Positions 60,943 through 64,000 of a stretch of DNA of 64,000 nucleotides are shown here, one piece after another. Positions within the stretch are counted from its first letter, which is position 1; the number at the start of each line of letters is the position of its first letter. The position numbers and the translations under genes were made by a program. The stretch comes from Terrilactibacillus sp. S3-3. GTDB lineage: Bacteria; Bacillota; Bacilli; Bacillales; Sporolactobacillaceae. Location of the stretch: the NCBI GenBank assembly GCA_030437565.1, contig CP129291.1:1922001-1986000 (forward strand). Reading direction: 5' to 3'. The notes beneath the pieces are model-generated. The model was not told the origin of the DNA, searched no databases, and saw nothing but the letters and a program-made list of their open reading frames with translations.

Positions 60943-62323
60943 ATGAACGAACAAATAAAGGATTATTTAAAAAATAACCGGGATCAGTATCTTAAGCAGC
61001 TAAGTGAATTTCTTTCCATTCCAAGCATCAGTTCCGATTCAACCCGCCGGGCGGATGTTAAAAAAGCGGCCGATTGCTGGCTGCTGCCGATTTAAAAAAC
61101 GGCGGCATTGAAAATGTCCGCCTGTTTGAAACCAAAGGCCATCCCGTCGTTTATGGAGATTGGCTGAAAGCCGAAAATAAGCCAACCGTGCTTGTTTATG
61201 GTCATTATGACGTTCAGCCCGTCGATCCGATCGATAAGTGGGAAAACGACCCGTTTAACCCGGTTGTTAAGGACAATATTATTTATGCCCGCGGCGCGAG
61301 CGATGACAAAGGACAAGTTTTTATGCTCGCCAAAATGGCCGAATCCATCCTGAAAGTTAAGGGCGATCTGCCGGTCAATATTAAATTTTGCTTTGAAGGT
61401 GAGGAAGAAATCGGCAGCGCCCATCTCGATTCGTTTGTCGATGAACATCTGGACCTTCTTTCCGCCGATGTTCTGCTCGTTTCCGACACGACGATGGTCG
61501 GAGAAGACCAGCCGGCTGTCTGCTACGGGCTGCGCGGCCTTTGCGGCTTACAGGTCGAGCTTCGCGGCCCAAAAAGCGATCTTCTTCATTCCGGCATTTA
61601 CGGCGGCGCCGTGCAAAATACGCTCCACGCTCTCGTTGAACTGTTGGCAACATTACATAACGACAAAGGACAAGTCACCGTTGACGAGTTCTATGATTGC
61701 GTTCAGCCGCTTGCCGATGAAGAGAAAGCAACATGTAAAAAGCTGTCTGATGATGAAGCAATGAAAAAACTGCTGGATGTCGAATCGCTTTACGGCGAAG
61801 AAGGTTACTCGACAACAGCCCGTGTCTGGACGCGGCCGACCCTCGAATTAAACGGCGTATACGGAGGATTCCAGGGCGAAGGGTTAAAAACGGTTATTCC
61901 GTCACATGCGACAGCTAAGATCACTTGCCGGCTCGTGCCGGAACAAAATCCGAAAGAAATCGGACAGCTGATCAAGAAGCATTTAGAAACCCATCTTCCG
62001 GTCGGCGTGAAATTAAAGGTCACATTGATGGATCAAGCCAAACCATTTGTCATGCCGCTTGATCATCCAACATTAAAGGCAGCCCGGTGAAGCTTTGAAA
62101 AACGCCTATCATGTTGAGCCTATTTTCTCGCGCCAAGGCGGATCCGTGCCGATCGTGAATACTTTCCATGAGAAACTTCATCTTGCTCCCGTTTTAATGG
62201 GCTTCGGTCTTGATGATGAAAAATTTTCATGCGCCGAACGAACATTTTCATCTTGCCAACTTCGATCGCGGCTTAGAAGCACTTGTTGACTTTCTGTTTA
62301 TTCTGCCACAAAAGCTGCAATAA
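60943..62323 (+). CDS. M20-family dipeptidase, frameshifted
   Basis: AGGAGG precedes ATG 60943 (MNEQIKDYLKNNRDQYLKQL, FLSIPSISSDSTRRADVKKA). After a shift near 61078 come the zinc ligands: VLVYGHYDVQPVDP (His), IYARGASDDKGQVFMLAKMA (Asp), CFEGEEEIGSAHLDSFV (Glu pair) and LLVSDTTMVGEDQP (Asp). The dimerisation lid shows DLLHSGIYGGAVQNTLHALV. Further shifts near 62085 and 62225 give SRQGGSVPIVNTF and the last His in HAPNEHFHLANFDRG. About 460 residues; cytosolic dipeptidase. Confidence 0.88.
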
Positions 62324-62334
62324 CTTGCTTTATT

Positions 62335-62376
62335 AGAAAGCTGCTTGCCTCCATGGCAGCGGCTTTTTTTTTCGCA
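62335..62376 (+). terminator. Terminator of the M20 dipeptidase gene
   Basis: AAAGCTGC and GCAGCGGCTTT pair around TTGCCTCCATG, then T9. A second hairpin (GAGGGCCCTGCC / GGCAGGACCCTC) follows at 62384-62413. Confidence 0.75.
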
Positions 62377-62413
62377 CTCTAAAAGAGGGCCCTGCCGCTA
62401 AGGCAGGACCCTC

Positions 62414-62616
62414 AATGAAGAAGAAGTTTGTCTAGGTCTTTCGGTTATTTATCCTTCGGAGACACCTCTTTCAAAGGTATTGTGGATTCATTGTTAAAGT
62501 TGTCCTTTTCCAACGCAACCATCCCCTTAATAAAAATCCGAATGTCTAAAACAACCTTATATCTTCTTCACTAATTATGATAACCACTTTCAAGAAAAGC
62601 ATACCTAAAAATATAA
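62414..62616. other. Intergenic region, nothing recognised
   Basis: About 200 bp between the two terminators of converging genes; no gene-like frame. Confidence 0.3.
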
Positions 62617-62652
62617 AAAGTGCAGCTTTAATTTCAGCTGCACTTTTTATTA
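62617..62652. terminator. Terminator of aconitase gene
   Basis: AAAAGTGCAGCT and AGCTGCACTTTTT form a 12-bp stem directly beyond the aconitase stop; usable in both directions. Confidence 0.85.
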
Positions 62653-62658
62653 AATGCA

Positions 62659-64000
62659 TTATTTATTTTCGTTGGCTTTGCGGCGCAGTACCATTTGCAG
62701 GATACCGCCGTTCCGGTAATAATCAATTTCGACTTCGCTGTCAAAGCGAACGATCACTTGGAAAACCGTTTCTTTGCCGTCTTCAGCGACAGCTTTAACA
62801 TTGACCAGTTGTCCCGGTTTTACATTTTCGTCAACATCGACCGTAAATGTTTCTTTGCCGGTTAAGCCTAGGGCTTCAGCACCTTCGCCCGGTTTGAACT
62901 GAAGCGGAAGAACGCCCATCATCACTAAGTTGCTGCGGTGAATCCGTTCGTAGCTTTGAGCAATGACCGTTTTGATGCCAAGCAGATTTGTCCCTTTTGC
63001 CGCCCAGTCGCGCGAGCTGCCCATGCCGTAATCATTGCCGGCAAGGATGGCAAGACCTGTTCCGTCTTCCTTATACTTCATGGCATGGCAGCGTCATAGA
63101 TAGACATGACTTCCCCGGTCGGCCAGTAAGTCGTATAACCGCCTTCCGTTCCCGGTGCGATTTGGTTGCGGATGCGGACATTGGCAAATGTTCCGCGCAT
63201 CATCACTTCATGATTTCCTCGGCGCGAACCGTAAGAGTTGAAATCTTTCGGCTCTACACCTTTGGAAATCAGGAATTTTCCGGCCGGGCTCTTTTGCGCA
63301 ATCGCGCCGGCAGGCGAAATGTGGTCGGTCGTGACCGTATCGCCTAATTTGCCGATCACACGCAAACCTTCAAGCGGTTTGATCGGCCGTAATTCAGATG
63401 ACAAGTTTTCAAAGAAAGGCGGATTTTGAATATATGTCGAATTTTCATCCCATTCGTAAAGTTCGCCTTCGCTTGTTGCAATTTCATTCCAGCGATCGTT
63501 TTCTTCAAAAACACGGGAATATTCTTTTTTGAACATTTCCGGGGTTACCGCCTTGGCCATCACTTCGTTAATTTCTTGTCTGACGGCCAAATATCCTTGA
63601 AATAAACATCATTGCCGTCTTTATCTTTGCCAAAGGAGTCATTCACAAGATCGAAGTTAACCGACCCGGCGAGCGCATAAGCGACAACAAGCGGCGGCGA
63701 TGCCAGGAAGTTGGCGCGAATCAGCGCATGAATCCGCCCTTCAAAGTTCCGGTTACCTGAAAGCACGGCTGCGACCGTTAAATCTTTGTCAAGAATCGCT
63801 TTTTCGACTTCTTGCGGAAGCGGACCGGAGTTGCCGATGCATGTCGTACAGCCGTAACCAACCGTATTGAAACCAAGTTGGTCAAGATACGGTGTGAGAC
63901 CGGCTTCGTTCAGGTAGTCAGTCACGACTTTAGAACCAGGCCCGAGGCTGGTTTTGACATAACTAGGTACTTTCAGGCCTTTTTCCACCGCTTTTTTGGC
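62659..64000 (-). CDS. acnA: Aconitate hydratase (AcnA type), 3' part, cut by the window edge
   Basis: Iron-sulfur enzyme of the TCA cycle; in Bacillus also an RNA-binding regulator. Present are [34 protein letters not shown] (two of the three cluster Cys), [56 protein letters not shown] and [20 protein letters not shown]. Ends RRKANENK. Shifts near 63575 and 63085. The first ~450 residues lie beyond the window. Confidence 0.95.

Noticed and set aside
1..64000. Phase-variable genes at homopolymer tracts
   Set aside because: The tracts occur inside housekeeping genes of all kinds, including essential ones; sequence error explains them better.
1..64000. tRNA, rRNA or phage structural genes
   Set aside because: No cloverleaf, rRNA or capsid/tail-like sequence was noticed; this was by eye, not by a covariance search.

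Overview
The window is a chromosomal segment of an aerobic or facultative, endospore-forming member of the Bacillales (Firmicutes). Evidence for this is a spore-coat transglutaminase (Tgl), several GerP-type germination proteins with an Hsp20-type coat-like protein, a two-headed bacterial dynamin (DynA), CshA, TrhO, an FbpB-like small protein, a class I preQ1 riboswitch and a SAM-I (S-box) riboswitch. TCA-cycle and respiratory genes (aconitase, NDH-2-type dehydrogenase) and fatty-acid-type enzymes show respiratory metabolism. The genus cannot be fixed from the sequence. No rRNA, tRNA or CRISPR array was seen.

Layout. 1-5.8 kb: FUSC-type exporter, small Gly/Tyr-rich protein, M42 aminopeptidase, preQ1 riboswitch with queuosine-precursor transporter and queF, C39-like peptidase. 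6.2-8.2 kb: spore germination and coat genes (three GerPA/GerPF-like, one Hsp20-like, one GerPC-like). 8.5-10 kb: MDR oxidoreductase and ABC-2 permease remnants. 10.5-11.8 kb: thyA-dfrA. 12.2-17 kb: unknown gene coupled to tgl, MFS drug exporter, acyl-CoA dehydrogenase. 17.4-20.8 kb: an accessory scar made of a sigma-70-like pseudogene, a 40-copy 21-bp tandem repeat, a VanX-like dipeptidase fragment and an IS1380-family transposase. 21-25.3 kb: trhO, DUF2164, DMT transporter, coat-like protein.

25.7-36.6 kb is the most distinctive part: a minus-strand catabolic regulon of a CoA ligase, acyl-CoA dehydrogenase, enoyl-CoA hydratase, BadH-like and second SDR, BadI/MenB-like ring hydrolase, IpdAB/Gct-like CoA-transferase pair, 3-hydroxyacyl-CoA dehydrogenase, thiolase and a TetR regulator. 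Four related palindromes lie in front of the regulator and three transcription blocks. The gene set suggests activation, dehydrogenation, hydration, oxidation and hydrolytic opening of an alicyclic carboxylate ring (cyclohexanecarboxylate-like), followed by beta-oxidation.

36.7-64 kb: fhs, RNase H-like protein, EamA transporter, dynA, IDEAL-domain protein, cshA, an IS256-family element with a probable 9-bp target duplication, zwf, MarR regulator, dat, SGNH hydrolase, GrpB-family protein, S-box-controlled metY, aldehyde dehydrogenase, NDH-2-like protein, fbpB-like gene, GNAT, DedA, M20 dipeptidase, and the 3' part of aconitase.

Data quality: most genes are broken by frameshifts, very often at A/T runs of 8-14 bases, while the family sequence continues intact in the next frame. 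A few breaks are short tandem duplications. I treat most as sequence or assembly errors, and give each gene the span it would have if the frames were joined. Frame-joined spans and starts are my reconstruction.
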